From: an uncultured bacterium
Lineage (GTDB): Bacteria > Verrucomicrobiota > Kiritimatiellia > RFP12 > UBA1067
Direction of reading: 5' to 3'
NCBI GenBank assembly: GCA_902779075.1
Contig: CACZAK010000001.1
Location: 20,735-84,734 of the forward strand
DNA: 64,000 nt
Part shown: positions 27,154-35,205 of the stretch, piece after piece
Layout: each line of letters starts with the position of its first letter
Position numbering within the stretch: position 1 is the first letter of the stretch
Notes under the pieces: model-generated
The model's database searches: none
Told to the model about the DNA's origin: nothing
The model's input: only the letters and a program-made list of their open reading frames with translations
Program-made: the position numbers and the translations under genes

Positions 27154-28392
27154 ATGCGGATTAAGAAAACAAGTGTATCCAACGCCGGCGGACACCTTAC
27201 GCTGAGCGCACCCGTCTCCTTTCAGGGAAAGGAGACGACGTGTTTCTATTCCGTCCCCGAACAGTATGCCGACCTTGCGGACACCGCAAGCTCCAACTGC
27301 TTCCTTGTCGGGTTCCTCTATCCGGCTATGCGTTATGGCGAGGACGTCCACGTGGAGGGGACGGTCTCGGCGAGGCTGCTGTACAACCTGAACGAATACC
27401 TGATTCCGTTCATGGCGATGTGCGATTCGCGTCTCAAGGCGATCAAGGTGACTGCGGACGCGACGGACGACGAGGGCTCCCGTTCCGCCCGCGCCGTCGG
27501 CACGGGTTTCTCGGGGGGCATCGATTCCTTCACCACCATTTACGAACACTTCGAGCGTCCTACGCCGGACGGCTTCAAGCTCACGCACCTCTTCTTCTTC
27601 AACGTGGGAGCGCACGGCATACCGAAGGACGAGACCGAACGCCTGGCCATCGAGCGGAAGTTCCAGGCCCGATACGAAAAGCTCAAGCCGTTCCCAGCCG
27701 AGGTGGGTCTGCCGTTCGAACCCGTCAACTCCAACATCCACCTGTTCCACCCGTGGGGACACCTTGAGATCGCGACGCTCGCCACCACGTCCGCAGCGCT
27801 GTTCCTCCAGCGCGGAATCCGCCGCTACTATCTGGCGTCGGCCGGGCATCCCTATTTCCACCTGTGGCACTATCTCGGCATGAGGCGGCGTCCGGACGAC
27901 ATCGCGTACCTGAATCCGTACCTTCTGCCATGGCTCTCAACAGAGTCGCTTGACTTTGTTGACGACGGCACGTTCCTCGACCGTTCGCAGAAGACGGTAC
28001 AGATCGCGGATTACGAGCCAGCCTCGCGCTACCTGAACGTATGCAGCAACCACGACACGTTGGACACCAACTGCTCCATCTGTCCCAAGTGCTGCAGGAC
28101 GCTTCTCACGCTGGAGCTGATCGGGAAGGTCGACGCCTTCCGCGCCGTGTTCGATGTAGATAAGTACCGACGTGAGGCCCGGCGTCTCTACATCGCCGAA
28201 ACGCTCGTCAACGTCGACAGGGAGATGTTCTTCAGGCACATCGTCGATTTGGCGGAGGAACGCGGCGTCAACTTGCGGCGCGAGGTCAACTGCCTCGACC
28301 TCTTCCGCGCTCGGATGATGAATGGACGCCTGCACACGTTCATCCGGACCAATCCCTTCCTCAAGCGTCTCGCAAAGAAGTTTTTCAAGTAA
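27154..28392 (+). CDS. PP-loop ATP pyrophosphatase-like protein with QueC-type Cys cluster
   Basis: The protein has 412 residues. GTGFSGGIDSF (Ser120-Ser125) is the PP-loop that binds ATP in adenylating enzymes such as QueC, asparagine synthetase and ThiI. A cysteine cluster at 297, 307, 310 and 313 (C-x9-C-x2-C-x2-C) resembles the zinc site of QueC. The rest does not match QueC well and the protein is much longer. It probably adenylates a carboxylate or amide substrate and may make an unusual sugar or amide decoration, since it heads an operon with pyruvyl transferase and two glycosyltransferases. Substrate unknown. Confidence 0.75.
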   Translation: MRIKKTSVSNAGGHLTLSAPVSFQGKETTCFYSVPEQYADLADTASSNCFLVGFLYPAMRYGEDVHVEGTVSARLLYNLNEYLIPFMAMCDSRLKAIKVTADATDDEGSRSARAVGTGFSGGIDSFTTIYEHFERPTPDGFKLTHLFFFNVGAHGIPKDETERLAIERKFQARYEKLKPFPAEVGLPFEPVNSNIHLFHPWGHLEIATLATTSAALFLQRGIRRYYLASAGHPYFHLWHYLGMRRRPDDIAYLNPYLLPWLSTESLDFVDDGTFLDRSQKTVQIADYEPASRYLNVCSNHDTLDTNCSICPKCCRTLLTLELIGKVDAFRAVFDVDKYRREARRLYIAETLVNVDREMFFRHIVDLAEERGVNLRREVNCLDLFRARMMNGRLHTFIRTNPFLKRLAKKFFK

Positions 28393-28407
28393 AGCGAGGT
28401 GAAGACG

Positions 28408-29592
28408 ATGAAGATTCTGCTTGGTGGTATTCCGCTTGGTTGCGACAACATCGGGGACGAGGCGATCATCGCCTGCGTCGTGAAGATGCTGAAGGAGTCG
28501 ATTCCCGGCGTGGAGCTCACGGTGGCGACGGCCGATCCCGCCACGGCGGCGAACCTCGGCGTGAACGTCGTGCCCGTGTTTGGCTTCCTCGACGTGGGTT
28601 TTCACGGCTTTGCCGCCGAGGTCCGCCGCCACGACGCATACGTGTGGTGCGGCGCGACGGGCCTTTCGGACTACCCGCACGTTGCGCTTGAACTCGTGGA
28701 GATTGCGCAGAAGGAAGGCGTGCCCACATACGTGTGGGGCGTGGGAATGGACGACGAACTCAACCCAGTGTTCTTCAAGGTCGCGGGAAAGCGACGCTTC
28801 CTTCTATCGCTCTTCGGCCTCGTCGGCTGGTACGAGCGCCACCTCCGCACACGACTTTCACGTCGCCTCGCGCGCGTCCTGCCGCGCTGCCGGGGCGTGT
28901 GGCTGCGCGATCCGCAGAGCGCGGCCATGCTCGCGTCGATGGGCTTCCCCAACGCCGGCATCGCCGCAGATACGGCGATACTGCTTACCGGAGAATCCGG
29001 AAATACCGGAAAATCCGGAAATACCGGAGAATCCGGAATATCCGGAATATCCGGAAATTCCGGGGCTCCGCCCACACTTGGCCTCTGCATTTCCACCCAA
29101 CGCCAGGTCGTCGACCTCGACGGCGTGCGCCGCATGATCGCCGCCGTACAGGCGTCAGGCGCGCGCATCCTCGGCATCCCGATGAACATCAAGACCGACC
29201 GTGCGCTCCTCGAAAAACTCGGCGTGGAATGCATCCCCGGCACCACGCCGGAAGCAGTCGTGGAGGCGGCGGCGGAGTGCAACGTGGTGCTTTCCAGCCG
29301 CCTGCACCTGCTGATTCTTGCTGCCAACGCCGGCACGCCGGGCCTCGGCATCGCACGTGGCTCAAAGCTCGCCAACTGGCTCTCCAACTTCGGCCAGACC
29401 GTTGTAGGCAGCGTGTACGACTGCGACTGGGACATGGTGACTGAAACGGTCCTCGCCGCATTCAAGGGGTGGGGCGAGCCGTCCCGGCGAGCCGCTTCCG
29501 ACTGGCCCACCGTCCGCGCCGCCGCATACGAACGCCTCACCAGTCGCCTCGAAAAAGCCCGCACCGAGTTCATCGCGAGGCTGACCTCATGA
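28408..29592 (+). CDS. Polysaccharide pyruvyl transferase family protein
   Basis: The protein has 394 residues. The opening ILLGGIPLGCDNIGDEAIIACVVKML and a C-terminal SSRLHLLILAANAGTP are hallmarks of the WcaK/CsaB family, which adds a pyruvate ketal to surface sugars. Between the two halves (28986-29063) a run of Ser/Thr-Gly-x triplets is encoded by the TCCGGAAAT 9-bp repeat. ATG 28408 is preferred to GTG 28399 because GAGGTGA lies just upstream of it. It is followed by a GT2 gene with ATGA overlap. Confidence 0.9.
   Translation: MKILLGGIPLGCDNIGDEAIIACVVKMLKESIPGVELTVATADPATAANLGVNVVPVFGFLDVGFHGFAAEVRRHDAYVWCGATGLSDYPHVALELVEIAQKEGVPTYVWGVGMDDELNPVFFKVAGKRRFLLSLFGLVGWYERHLRTRLSRRLARVLPRCRGVWLRDPQSAAMLASMGFPNAGIAADTAILLTGESGNTGKSGNTGESGISGISGNSGAPPTLGLCISTQRQVVDLDGVRRMIAAVQASGARILGIPMNIKTDRALLEKLGVECIPGTTPEAVVEAAAECNVVLSSRLHLLILAANAGTPGLGIARGSKLANWLSNFGQTVVGSVYDCDWDMVTETVLAAFKGWGEPSRRAASDWPTVRAAAYERLTSRLEKARTEFIARLTS
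28986..29063 (+). repeat. 9-bp tandem repeat inside pyruvyl transferase gene
   Basis: About eight 9-bp units based on ACCGGAAAA and TCCGGAAAT encode S/T-G-x triplets in the inter-domain linker. It is the same unit type as in the GT4 gene at 1395. Confidence 0.9.
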
Positions 29593-30596
29593 AATTTTCG
29601 GTCATCATTCCCGTGTACAACGGCGAGGCGCATCTCGCTGATGCGGTGGAGCGTCTGCAAAAGCAGGACTTCGCCGACTGGGAGGCCGTCATCGTCGATG
29701 ACGGCTCCACCGACACGACGCCGCAGATCGCCGACGGCCTCGCCCGTCAAGACAACCGCATCAGAGTTTTGCACCAGCCCAACGGCGGCGTTTCCGTGGC
29801 GCGGAACCGCGGCCTCGACGAGGCGCGCGGCGACTGGATCGTGTGGCTCGACGCGGACGACGCCTACGTGCCCGGCGCGTTGCGTCGCATCGCCGAGCTA
29901 ACCGATGCGAACGCCGACTGCAACTGCCTCCAGTTCCCGTACAACACGATCCAGCCAGATGGCTCCCTGCAACCCTGCGTACCACCCGCCTATTCGGAGT
30001 TCGGTGGGAAGAGCTATCCCGGCCTTGAGGCGTTCGACATCCTTTTCGCCCGCAAGAACGTAGGCGGCATGAACTGGCAGCCGTGGCGTTTCGTCTATCG
30101 ACGCGATTCGCTTCCGCGCTTCCGCAAGGGCAAGATACACGAGGATATGGACGTTCTCCCGCTCCAGCTTGCCGGATTCGCGCGCGTGTACATCGCAAAG
30201 GAACCGCTCTACGCCTACTTGCCAGCGCGCGCGGGCGCGGCCACCGAAACGTTCACGCCCCGCCGCGTGCGCGACATCATCGACGTGACGGCGCACGTCT
30301 ATGCGCAGCTGGACGCGGCCAACCTTCCCACCGTCGTCAGACGCGGATTCACTTCCACCTTGGCCTGCAACCTCTTTGGGTTCTTCCTTGCAACGCCGGG
30401 ATTCCCCGAACCAGACCGAACGGAACTGCTCGATGCCTTTGCCTCGCACCCCGAGTGGCTGTGCGCGATCGACTGGCCACCGCGTACGGCATGGCTCAAA
30501 CGTCTTCTGCTGCGTGTGTTGGGCGTGCGTCTCACGGCACGTCTCGTCGGCCGGCTCACCGGCTATAAGGGCTTTCATGCGGGAGGTGGACGATGA
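29589..30596 (+). CDS. Family 2 glycosyltransferase
   Basis: This GT-A enzyme has 335 residues: FSVIIPVYNGEAHLADAVE, VIVDDGSTDTTPQI, SVARNRGLDEARGDWIVWLDADD (DxD site) and a downstream EDMDVLPLQL, all typical of GT2. ATGA overlaps join it to the pyruvyl transferase upstream and the GT4 downstream. Donor and acceptor are unknown. Confidence 0.92.
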   Translation: MKFSVIIPVYNGEAHLADAVERLQKQDFADWEAVIVDDGSTDTTPQIADGLARQDNRIRVLHQPNGGVSVARNRGLDEARGDWIVWLDADDAYVPGALRRIAELTDANADCNCLQFPYNTIQPDGSLQPCVPPAYSEFGGKSYPGLEAFDILFARKNVGGMNWQPWRFVYRRDSLPRFRKGKIHEDMDVLPLQLAGFARVYIAKEPLYAYLPARAGAATETFTPRRVRDIIDVTAHVYAQLDAANLPTVVRRGFTSTLACNLFGFFLATPGFPEPDRTELLDAFASHPEWLCAIDWPPRTAWLKRLLLRVLGVRLTARLVGRLTGYKGFHAGGGR

Positions 30597-31669
30597 AGAT
30601 TCTCTTCACGGGCGTTTACAGCCACTTGTACGGCGGACTCGAACGCTTTGCCGAACGTGCGGCGGCGGCGCTGCGCGAACACGGGCACACGGTCGATGTC
30701 GTCGGCGATCCGCCGCGCGAACTGGACGACCGCGATCTCGTGCTGATGCAGAAGATACCGCCGACCGTTGCCGACCTCCGCCGCCTCAAGGCCCGCTACG
30801 GCGACAAGCTGCGTTTCTATGCGCACGACCACGAGTTGTATTGCCTGCGGCGCCACTACTACGATCCGTTTCGGCGTCTCTGCGACCGCACATACTCGTT
30901 CTTTCCCTGCCGCCTGTGCGCGGCGGTCACGCGTCCGCAGTGGGTTCTGCGCAACATTTTTCGCCCAATCCGAGCATTTATCAAAGAAATGCGCGATGTG
31001 CGCACGTTCGTGCCGGCCACCTACATCAAGGACAACCTCGTCAAGAACGGCTTCGCCCCGGAAATGGTCAAGGTCCTCTATCCGCTCTTCGTGCGCCCGT
31101 TCCGCGAAGAGGCCGCCACGCACACGTGGATGCCCGATGGAAAGTTGCGCATCCTCTTCATGGGACAGTTGATCGCGGGCAAGGGAGTGGGAATGCTCGT
31201 GGACGCCGCAGGGCTTATGTCGCGTCCGCACGAGTTACTTGTCGTCGGCGCTGGGCGCGACGAGGCGAAGCTCCGCACGCGCGCGTCCGAGGGCGTCAAG
31301 TTCCTCGGCTGGCAGGAGAACGCGCAGCGGTTCTTCAAGGATGCAGACGTCTGTGCGGTGCCGTCGCTCTGGAACGAACCTTACGGAACCGTGGGGGCGG
31401 AGGCACTTTCGCACGGAGTACCCGTGGTCACGTTCGACGTGGGCGGTCTTTCGGACTGGTTGATTCCCGGCGAGACGGGTCTTTTCGCCAAGGCACCGAA
31501 CGGTCAGACGCGCGTTCCCGAGGCCCGCACGCCCGCCACACTTGCTGCCGCGCTTGACCAGATGGCCGACCCGCAGAAACTCAAGTACATGAGCGGCCAT
31601 GCGTTAGATACGGTCGCACGTCTCTTCGACCCCGACCGCTTCCTTTCTGATTTCCTATCCAACTGGTAA
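30593..31669 (+). CDS. Family 4 glycosyltransferase
   Basis: This GT-B enzyme has 358 residues. The N-terminus ILFTGVYSHLYGGLERFAERAA binds the acceptor. The C-terminal domain contains LFMGQLIAGKGVGMLV and PSLWNEPYGTVGAEALSHG with the GT4 donor-site Glu pair. A Cys-rich stretch (CDRTYSFFPCRLCAAV) lies in the middle. It is the last gene of the operon that begins at 27154. Confidence 0.9.
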   Translation: MKILFTGVYSHLYGGLERFAERAAAALREHGHTVDVVGDPPRELDDRDLVLMQKIPPTVADLRRLKARYGDKLRFYAHDHELYCLRRHYYDPFRRLCDRTYSFFPCRLCAAVTRPQWVLRNIFRPIRAFIKEMRDVRTFVPATYIKDNLVKNGFAPEMVKVLYPLFVRPFREEAATHTWMPDGKLRILFMGQLIAGKGVGMLVDAAGLMSRPHELLVVGAGRDEAKLRTRASEGVKFLGWQENAQRFFKDADVCAVPSLWNEPYGTVGAEALSHGVPVVTFDVGGLSDWLIPGETGLFAKAPNGQTRVPEARTPATLAAALDQMADPQKLKYMSGHALDTVARLFDPDRFLSDFLSNW

Positions 31670-31674
31670 GCAGT

Positions 31675-31739
31675 CCATTCCGCACCGTAATATCACGGCT
31701 CGGAACGTCTGCTCGACTACCCATTCCGCACCGTAATAT
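31675..31739 (+). repeat. Direct repeat CCATTCCGCACCGTAATAT
   Basis: Two exact 19-bp copies lie at 31675-31693 and 31721-31739, 46 bp apart, just after the GT4 stop. Function unknown. Confidence 0.8.
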
Positions 31740-31825
31740 TGCTGCCGCGTGGCGTGTCCGCAGGTGGTGACTCAAGACACTTGACTTGGTGACCGGGGCC
31801 AAGACTACTCCAGACGGAAAAACCG

Positions 31826-31910
31826 TGACACCTAGGTGCCAGTGGGTATGACACCTAGGTGTCAGTGGGTGTGACACCTAGGTGTCAGAGGGTGTGACAC
31901 CTAGGTGTCA
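31826..31910. repeat. Four-copy 23-bp array of palindrome TGACACCTAGGTGTCA
   Basis: A 16-bp palindrome occurs at 31826, 31849, 31872 and 31895, exactly 23 bp apart, separated by 7-bp spacers close to GTGGGTG. The first copy has one mismatch (GTGCCA end); the other three are perfect. The array is in the 441-bp gap between the GT4 gene and ychF, about 200 bp upstream of ychF. It could be a multimeric protein-binding site or a repeat family. It is not a CRISPR because the spacers are nearly constant and only 7 bp long. Confidence 0.9.
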
Positions 31911-32079
31911 TGAATCGTAAGTTCTAAGCTCCAAGTTTTCAGCTCTCAAGGAAGTATGATGAACGAGCTGTCAAAGATGGTTTGCTCGGGCTACTTTTTC
32001 CGGAATTCCCCCGAGGACAAAAGCCAGAAGAAAAACGCAGCATGTGCGGTCGCTTGGGAACGCGCGGCGAAAAATATGG

Positions 32080-32085
32080 TATAAT
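32080..32085 (+). promoter_or_regulatory. -10 box of ychF operon
   Basis: TATAAT preceded by ATATGG (extended -10) lies 25 bp before the ATG at 32111. An AAGGAG ribosome site follows at 32101-32106. The -35 is weak (TTGGGA with 20-bp spacing). Confidence 0.6.
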
Positions 32086-32110
32086 TATCGCCGTCAAGAG
32101 AAGGAGTGAA

Positions 32111-33235
32111 ATGAGTCTTTCAGTCGGAATCGTCGGACTGCCCAACGTCGGCAAGTCCACTTTGTTCAACGCGCTCACGAAGCGTCAGCAGGCCGCGGCG
32201 GAGAACTACCCGTTCTGCACGATCGAGCCGAACTCGGCCATCGTGGAGGTACAGGACCCGCGTCTTGAGGCGCTTGCGGCAATCGCGCACCCGCAGCAGA
32301 TCATCCGCGCGACGGTCGAGTTCACCGACATCGCCGGCCTCGTCAAGGGCGCCTCTAAGGGCGAGGGCCTCGGCAACAAGTTCCTCGCGAACATCCGCGA
32401 GTGCGACGCGATCCTCCACGTGGTGCGCTGCTTCGAGAACGACGACATCATCCACGTGCAGGAAGGCGGCAACAAGTCCGCCCCCATCGACCCCGCCGGC
32501 GACGCGGAGGTGATCGAGACGGAGCTCATCCTCGCCGACATGGAGCAGCTCCAGAAGCGGTGCGACAAGACGCGCAACGAGGCGAAGAGCGACCCGAAGA
32601 AGCGTCCCGAGTTCGATGCGATGACCGCGCTCCTCGCCCACCTTGCGGACGGCAAGCCCGTGCGCACGTTCCCGCGCGCCGAGGGCGACCCCATCCTGCC
32701 GGTGCTGCGCGACCTCCACTTCCTCACGGACAAGAAGACAATCTACTGCGCGAACGTTGCCGAGGACGACCTCGCCGACCCGTCCGCCAACCCGCACGTC
32801 GCCGCGCTCAAGGCATACGCGGACGCGCAAGGCTGCGAGATGGTGACCATCTGCGCGCAGATGGAGGCGGACCTCGCCGGACTCTCCGACGCCGAGGCGA
32901 AGGAGTTCCTCTCCAGCTACGGCCTCACGGAAAGCTCGCTCGACCGCACGATCAAGCTCGCCTACCACACGCTCGGCCTCGCAAGCTTCCTTACGGCAGG
33001 TCCGAAGGAGGTGCGCGCTTGGACGTTCCGCCGCGGCTGGAAGGCGCCGCAGTGCGCGGGCGTGATCCATACGGACTTCGAGAAGGGCTTCATCCGCGCC
33101 CAGGTGATCGCGTTCGACGACTACGTGAAGCACAACGGCGAGGCGGGCGCGCGCGCCGCCGGCGCGCTGCGTCCCGAGGGCAAGGAATACGAGATGCAGG
33201 ACGGCGACGTCGTCGAATTCATGTTCAACAAATAG
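32111..33235 (+). CDS. ychF: Redox-regulated ATPase / ribosome-binding GTPase YchF
   Basis: The protein has 374 residues, close to the usual 363. P-loop GLPNVGKSTLFNAL, Switch FCTIEPN, DIAGLVKGASKGEGLGNKFL and a C-terminal TGS-like domain (VRAWTFRRGWKAPQCAGVIHTDFEKGFIRA) identify YchF/OLA1. It hydrolyses ATP and binds ribosomes in the stress response. The ATG at 32111 has AAGGAG five bases upstream; longer frames start beyond the promoter. It is followed after 11 bp by the PAS protein. Confidence 0.97.
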   Translation: MSLSVGIVGLPNVGKSTLFNALTKRQQAAAENYPFCTIEPNSAIVEVQDPRLEALAAIAHPQQIIRATVEFTDIAGLVKGASKGEGLGNKFLANIRECDAILHVVRCFENDDIIHVQEGGNKSAPIDPAGDAEVIETELILADMEQLQKRCDKTRNEAKSDPKKRPEFDAMTALLAHLADGKPVRTFPRAEGDPILPVLRDLHFLTDKKTIYCANVAEDDLADPSANPHVAALKAYADAQGCEMVTICAQMEADLAGLSDAEAKEFLSSYGLTESSLDRTIKLAYHTLGLASFLTAGPKEVRAWTFRRGWKAPQCAGVIHTDFEKGFIRAQVIAFDDYVKHNGEAGARAAGALRPEGKEYEMQDGDVVEFMFNK

Positions 33236-33246
33236 GAGGGGAAACC

Positions 33247-33960
33247 ATGTCAGGCGTCAACACAATGAAAGACCACCGCTCGCTGTTCCGTCAGCTCCTG
33301 ACGGGCATGTACGATGCGGTGCTGATCACCGATCCCAACGGACACCTGTTGGAGATAAACCCCCGCGCAAAGGAGTTCTTCCAGTACGAGACGGACGAGG
33401 TGATCGACCGTCCCGTTAGCCTGTTCATTCCGGGTGTCACGCCTGCGATCGTGCAGCGCATCCGCGCGGGACTCGACCAGGCCCGACACATGATGCTCGA
33501 CGCGAACTGCCTCCGCAAGGACCAGACGACGTTCTCCGCCGAGGTGACGGTGTCGGTAATCGACCTCCTGGATCCCGGCGACCTCGTGTTCACCATCCGC
33601 AACACCGAGCGCCGCCGCCGCCAGCTCGACCTCTTCCGCACGAAGGAGAACGCCGCCGACGTCTCGCAGGCCGCACTGTTCGCCTGCCTGCCCGACGGAC
33701 GCTTCCGCTGGGTGAACCAGTCCTTCCTCGACACGTTCGGCTACGCCGAGGAGTCTGAGGTCACAAAGCTCTCCTTCGCGGACATCCTCGCGGACGATCC
33801 GCTACAGCCGCTCTTCGCGCAGGCATACGCCGGCGAACCCGGAGCGCTCTGTCTGCACGCCGAGGGCGACGACGGGTCCGAAGACGTTGAGGTGCGCCTC
33901 GCACCCGACGTCCACGGCAAGAAGATATTCGGCGTCGTCGGTTCAGTAATACGGGTGTAG
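33247..33960 (+). CDS. PAS-domain protein without output domain
   Basis: The protein has 237 residues. The first PAS unit (LLTGMYDAVLITDPNGHLLEINPRAKEFFQY) is clear; a second, weaker one follows (ALFACLPDGRFRWVNQSFLDTFGYAEES). No kinase, cyclase, DNA-binding or receiver part is present and no membrane segment is seen, so it may act as a soluble sensor that binds a partner. GGAGGGG just upstream is its ribosome site. It lies between ychF and an rRNA/tRNA pseudouridine synthase gene and starts soon after the ychF stop, so the three are probably co-transcribed. Confidence 0.85.
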   Translation: MSGVNTMKDHRSLFRQLLTGMYDAVLITDPNGHLLEINPRAKEFFQYETDEVIDRPVSLFIPGVTPAIVQRIRAGLDQARHMMLDANCLRKDQTTFSAEVTVSVIDLLDPGDLVFTIRNTERRRRQLDLFRTKENAADVSQAALFACLPDGRFRWVNQSFLDTFGYAEESEVTKLSFADILADDPLQPLFAQAYAGEPGALCLHAEGDDGSEDVEVRLAPDVHGKKIFGVVGSVIRV

Positions 33961-33962
33961 CC

Positions 33963-34886
33963 ATGCGACAGGCCCCACGCTACGCATCGAACGTCGAAGT
34001 CCTCCTTGTCAACAAGGCGGACGCCGCGAAGCCGCTCCAGGACTTCCTCGCCGGGCGTCTCGGCCTCTCGCGCCGCGCGGCGAAGGCGATCATCGACGGA
34101 CGCAGCGTGTGGGTGAACCGCCGCTGCGTGTGGATCGCGCACCACGCCCTCAAGATCGGAGATTCGGTAGAGATTCCCCGCGCCGTCATCTCCGCCGCCA
34201 AGCGCCAAAAGGGCTCGAACGTGGCGCAGAGGCTCCCCGCAGAAACCTCGCCCGAACGCCGGCACGTTCGCGTGCTCGTGGATACGGAGTTCTACGTGGT
34301 GGCGGACAAGCCCGCCGGTATCGTCTCGTGCAGCGACCCGAACAGCGTAGAGTCTATCCTCCGCACCCAACTGCACGAGCCAACGCTTCAAGCGGTCCAT
34401 CGTCTCGACCGCGATACGACCGGCTGTCTTCTCTTTGCGAAGAACTACCAGGCGTACCTCGCCGCCGTGGAGGTGTTCAAGACGCACCGCGTGGCTAAGA
34501 CCTATTTCGCCATCGTCGCGGGACGCTTTGAGCACGCGCACTTCACCGTCGATGCGCCGCTCGACGGCGAACATGCGCTCTCGCACGTCTCGCGCGAGGC
34601 GGCGGGGCCCGACGCATCCTTCCTGCGCGTCCGCATCGAGACGGGCCGCACGAACCAGATTCGTCGCCATCTTTCAAGCATCCGCTATCCTGTGCTGGGC
34701 GACCGCACGTTCGGACTCAAGAGCGCCCGCGATCCGCGTCTCATGGCCGTGCCGCGACAGATGCTGCACGCCGCCTCGCTTACCTTACCCGACCCGATGG
34801 TAAAAGGCGCGGAAATCAAGGCGCACTCCCCTCTCCCAGCCGACTTCCGCTCCACGCTAAAACTCTTCGGCATGGGCAAACGCTAA
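33963..34886 (+). CDS. RluA-family pseudouridine synthase with S4 domain
   Basis: The protein has 307 residues. An N-terminal S4 RNA-binding domain (LQDFLAGRLGLSRRAAKAIIDGRSVWVNRR) is followed by the catalytic motif HRLDRDTTG (Asp149). The GRTNQIRRHLSSIRYPVLGD stretch typical of the RluA/RluD group follows. It isomerises uridine in rRNA or tRNA; the exact site is not predictable. It starts 2 nt after the PAS gene. Confidence 0.93.
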   Translation: MRQAPRYASNVEVLLVNKADAAKPLQDFLAGRLGLSRRAAKAIIDGRSVWVNRRCVWIAHHALKIGDSVEIPRAVISAAKRQKGSNVAQRLPAETSPERRHVRVLVDTEFYVVADKPAGIVSCSDPNSVESILRTQLHEPTLQAVHRLDRDTTGCLLFAKNYQAYLAAVEVFKTHRVAKTYFAIVAGRFEHAHFTVDAPLDGEHALSHVSREAAGPDASFLRVRIETGRTNQIRRHLSSIRYPVLGDRTFGLKSARDPRLMAVPRQMLHAASLTLPDPMVKGAEIKAHSPLPADFRSTLKLFGMGKR

Positions 34887-34922
34887 GTCATCATTCAACA
34901 AATAAAGTGCCCCCTATCGAAT

Positions 34923-34961
34923 ATTGTTCACAAATCTTCATTGCCAACATTGTTCACAAAT
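34923..34961 (+). repeat. Paired ATTGTTCACAAAT element, intergenic copy
   Basis: Two copies 26 bp apart, identical in layout to the pair at 7627-7665. It lies in the 319-bp gap after the pseudouridine synthase gene. Confidence 0.85.
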
Positions 34962-35009
34962 CAAAAATATCAACCTAAATTCCTCATTTCGATTTACCAC
35001 TCCATGTTA

Positions 35010-35188
35010 TATCTCACGCAGAGGCGCGGAGAGGCAGAGTTCGCAGAGGTTATCCCATTGCTTGAGCATGTATTTGTTTTCACCAATTGGGTGAAATTTC
35101 CGAGATTCTTCTTGTCATATTTTTCTTTTCCGGCAGATTTCTGAACTTTCTCTGCGCTCTCTGCCTCTCTGCGCCTCTGCGTGAGATA
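35010..35188. repeat. Long inverted repeat built from CAGAGGCG-type units
   Basis: Arms of about 40 bp at 35010-35049 and 35149-35188 (TATCTCACGCAGAGGCGC-type on the left, its reverse complement on the right) match at most positions and enclose about 98 bp. That middle part contains a small TTTCACC/GGTGAAA hairpin. The arms are made of roughly 9-bp CTCTGCGCC-like units. It could be a non-autonomous mobile repeat; it also sits where a terminator for the converging genes would be expected. Confidence 0.85.
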
Positions 35189-35205
35189 CTTACCGTAGCG
35201 AGATA

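Noticed and set aside
31826..31910. Possible CRISPR array
   Set aside because: The repeats are 16-bp palindromes with 7-bp, nearly constant spacers; there are no variable spacers and no cas genes.
34887..35205. Possible small gene in the gap after the pseudouridine synthase
   Set aside because: The open frames there run through the inverted repeat and the paired element, without ribosome site or recognisable protein.
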